DNA from: Symbiodinium natans
Lineage: Eukaryota > Sar > Dinophyceae > Suessiales > Symbiodiniaceae
NCBI GenBank assembly: GCA_905221605.1
Contig: CAJNDS010002508.1
Coordinates: 208,501-272,500, forward strand
Length of the DNA stretch: 64,000 nucleotides
Direction: 5' to 3'
This document shows, piece by piece, positions 62,742-64,000 of the stretch. The notes beneath the pieces are model-generated. The model was not told the origin of the DNA. It ran no database searches and saw nothing but the letters and a program-made list of their open reading frames with translations. Both the position numbers and the translations under genes were made by a program. Within the stretch, counting starts at the first letter, position 1. Each line of letters begins with the position of its first letter.

Positions 62742-64000
62742 AGAGTAAACTCCCAAAAAGTTGGAACATCATTATCCTCAAGCCCCAAGAGGGCTAGTAA
62801 AATCCCAGCACTAATCGTCCTTAAACCATGTTCCAACTTTATGGAGTTTGGTGCAAGGGAGCGGGGTTGGGGCTTGAGGATTTTTGCTGGTTCACACGCC
62901 TGCTCTTGTTCCAAGACCCCATAGCTCGCAACAAGACGCGAAACAATCGCTTGAACGCTAAACATTACGCCTTGAAGCTCTTAGGAATGAAATCCCTAGT
63001 TGCTGAGTTCATAAGCCCTATAGGGGATTAGTACCCCGAAAAGTGTAAAGTGTACTCACTCAGCTACTAAGAGTCAGAATCAGTCTACACCCGCAAACCC
63101 CAAGCTGCCCCAGTCAAGCACCTCAGTAAGGACAGCTTCAGACAAGCTTCATACGAGCAATGTATCGGGCCCAGTATAGGCCTGGAGGCCTCTTACAAAG
63201 GAGCTTCTCCTAGGCCCTCAGCCCTTAAGCAGTAAACATCTAAAACTCTTACACCCTAAACTCTTCAAATCTCGCTAAGCACTGGCAAAACCGCCTAGAT
63301 CAGAACGGAAGTCCGAACCCTAAACCCTAAACCCTAAACCCTAAACCCTAAACCCTCAACCCTAAACCCTCAACCCTAAACCCTAAACCCAAAACCCAAA
63401 ACCCAAAACCCTAACCCGACAGCCCAGGCCCAACGGCCTAAGTGATGCTGTCCGGCCAAGGGCATCCTCAAGGGGAGGTGCACCTATGCCTTACGGCACC
63501 TTGAGAGGCTTATAACTACTGGCTTCATGGGCTTAGGGGTTTTGGGCTCAAGGCCCTAACCCCAAACCCTAAACCCTAAGCCCTAAACCCTAACCCTGCA
63601 CCTGAAAGCCAGGCTTAGGGAGGCTTTGGCTTTGCTATTGATGGCCGGATGGAGGGTTGTTGGAGCTTTGGGTGGGCTGGGCTTCTTGGGGCTAGCAGGG
63701 ATGCCAGATAGTACGAACTTGTACAAATTCAATTTAGTAGAATGTGGTACATTGCATATTGTAACAAATCTATATATACATGTACTTCTTCGGATACAAG
63801 GTTAAGATATGTTATACTATGCAGATACTGCCATGGCTCACTGAGGCCCTGAAGGCCCCTGATGGGGCTTTCGGGTGTGTTTTGGGGCTTCGTTCGAAGT
63901 GCAGAGTTAGCGTGAGGGGTTTAGGGTGTTTGGGGTTTGAATTCGGGTTTGGGGTGCTGTTTGAGCTTTCTGGGATTAGGTAAGGGTTCTTTCTTCTTGT
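62742..64000. other. mixed stretch, no firm gene
   Basis: 62742-63060 is open on both strands (for example RNKTRNNRLNAKHYALKLLG on the plus strand), without a splice model. 63315-63600 holds C-rich telomere-like arrays. 63700-63830 is AT-rich and telomere-free. Any gene at the right edge would be cut by the window end. Confidence 0.4.
63315..63415 (-). repeat. telomere-type array CCCTAAA / CCCTCAA / CCCAAAA
   Basis: Five CCCTAAA, alternating CCCTCAA, then three CCCAAAA units. Confidence 0.93.

Noticed and set aside
63538-63560. Dinoflagellate spliced-leader-like string GGTTTTGGGCTCAAGG
   Set aside because: Only the 3' half resembles the known leader motif, with an extra G, and the surroundings are telomere-like. 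No leader gene context.
1-64000. The window as a true chromosome end
   Set aside because: No uninterrupted terminal array reaches either window edge, arrays occur in both orientations, and gene-like exons lie between them.

Overview
This window reads as nuclear DNA of a eukaryotic alga, most likely a dinoflagellate or a close alveolate relative. The sequence evidence is: plant/alveolate-type telomere heptamers (TTTAGGG / CCCTAAA) scattered through almost all of the 64 kb; short, widely spaced coding exons; putative introns with GC as well as GT donors and AG acceptors; and short inverted-repeat elements, one of which forms an intron (an introner). No prokaryotic operon, rRNA gene, convincing tRNA or CRISPR array is visible. 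Most long open frames are by-products of the telomere-like repeats and are not genes. The organism assignment is an inference.

Layout. From 1 to about 42.6 kb the window is a near-desert: blocks of TTTAGGG- or CCCTAAA-like repeats every few hundred bases in both orientations, separated by 100-400 bp of unrelated sequence. A two-exon candidate gene at 4.8-5.2 kb, a possible exon at 2.0-2.4 kb and many 50-115 bp inverted-repeat elements interrupt it. From 42.6 to 54 kb the telomere repeats thin out at three loci. At 45.3-46.7 kb are two tandem, diverged copies of a small one-pass membrane protein domain. At 50.0-50.8 kb is a two-exon gene for an acidic/basic protein with a lysine-rich tail, interrupted by a GC-AG intron that is itself an inverted-repeat element. 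At 51.5-53.7 kb is a series of small exons in which two exon types, X and Y, alternate X-Y-X-Y. At 57.6 kb is a probable terminal exon. At 61.6-62.2 kb is a composite satellite built on a 41-bp unit, followed at 62.5-62.6 kb by an exon encoding an ankyrin-repeat-like segment.

All coding candidates whose strand can be decided lie on the minus strand, and the four best copies of the introner family also point that way. This fits one unidirectional gene block, as is common in dinoflagellates. No candidate could be assigned a biochemical function, so no pathway is proposed. For repeat arrays, + means the G-rich strand is on top and - means the C-rich strand is on top. Exon boundaries were placed by eye from frame, splice dinucleotides and paralogue comparison, and are provisional.
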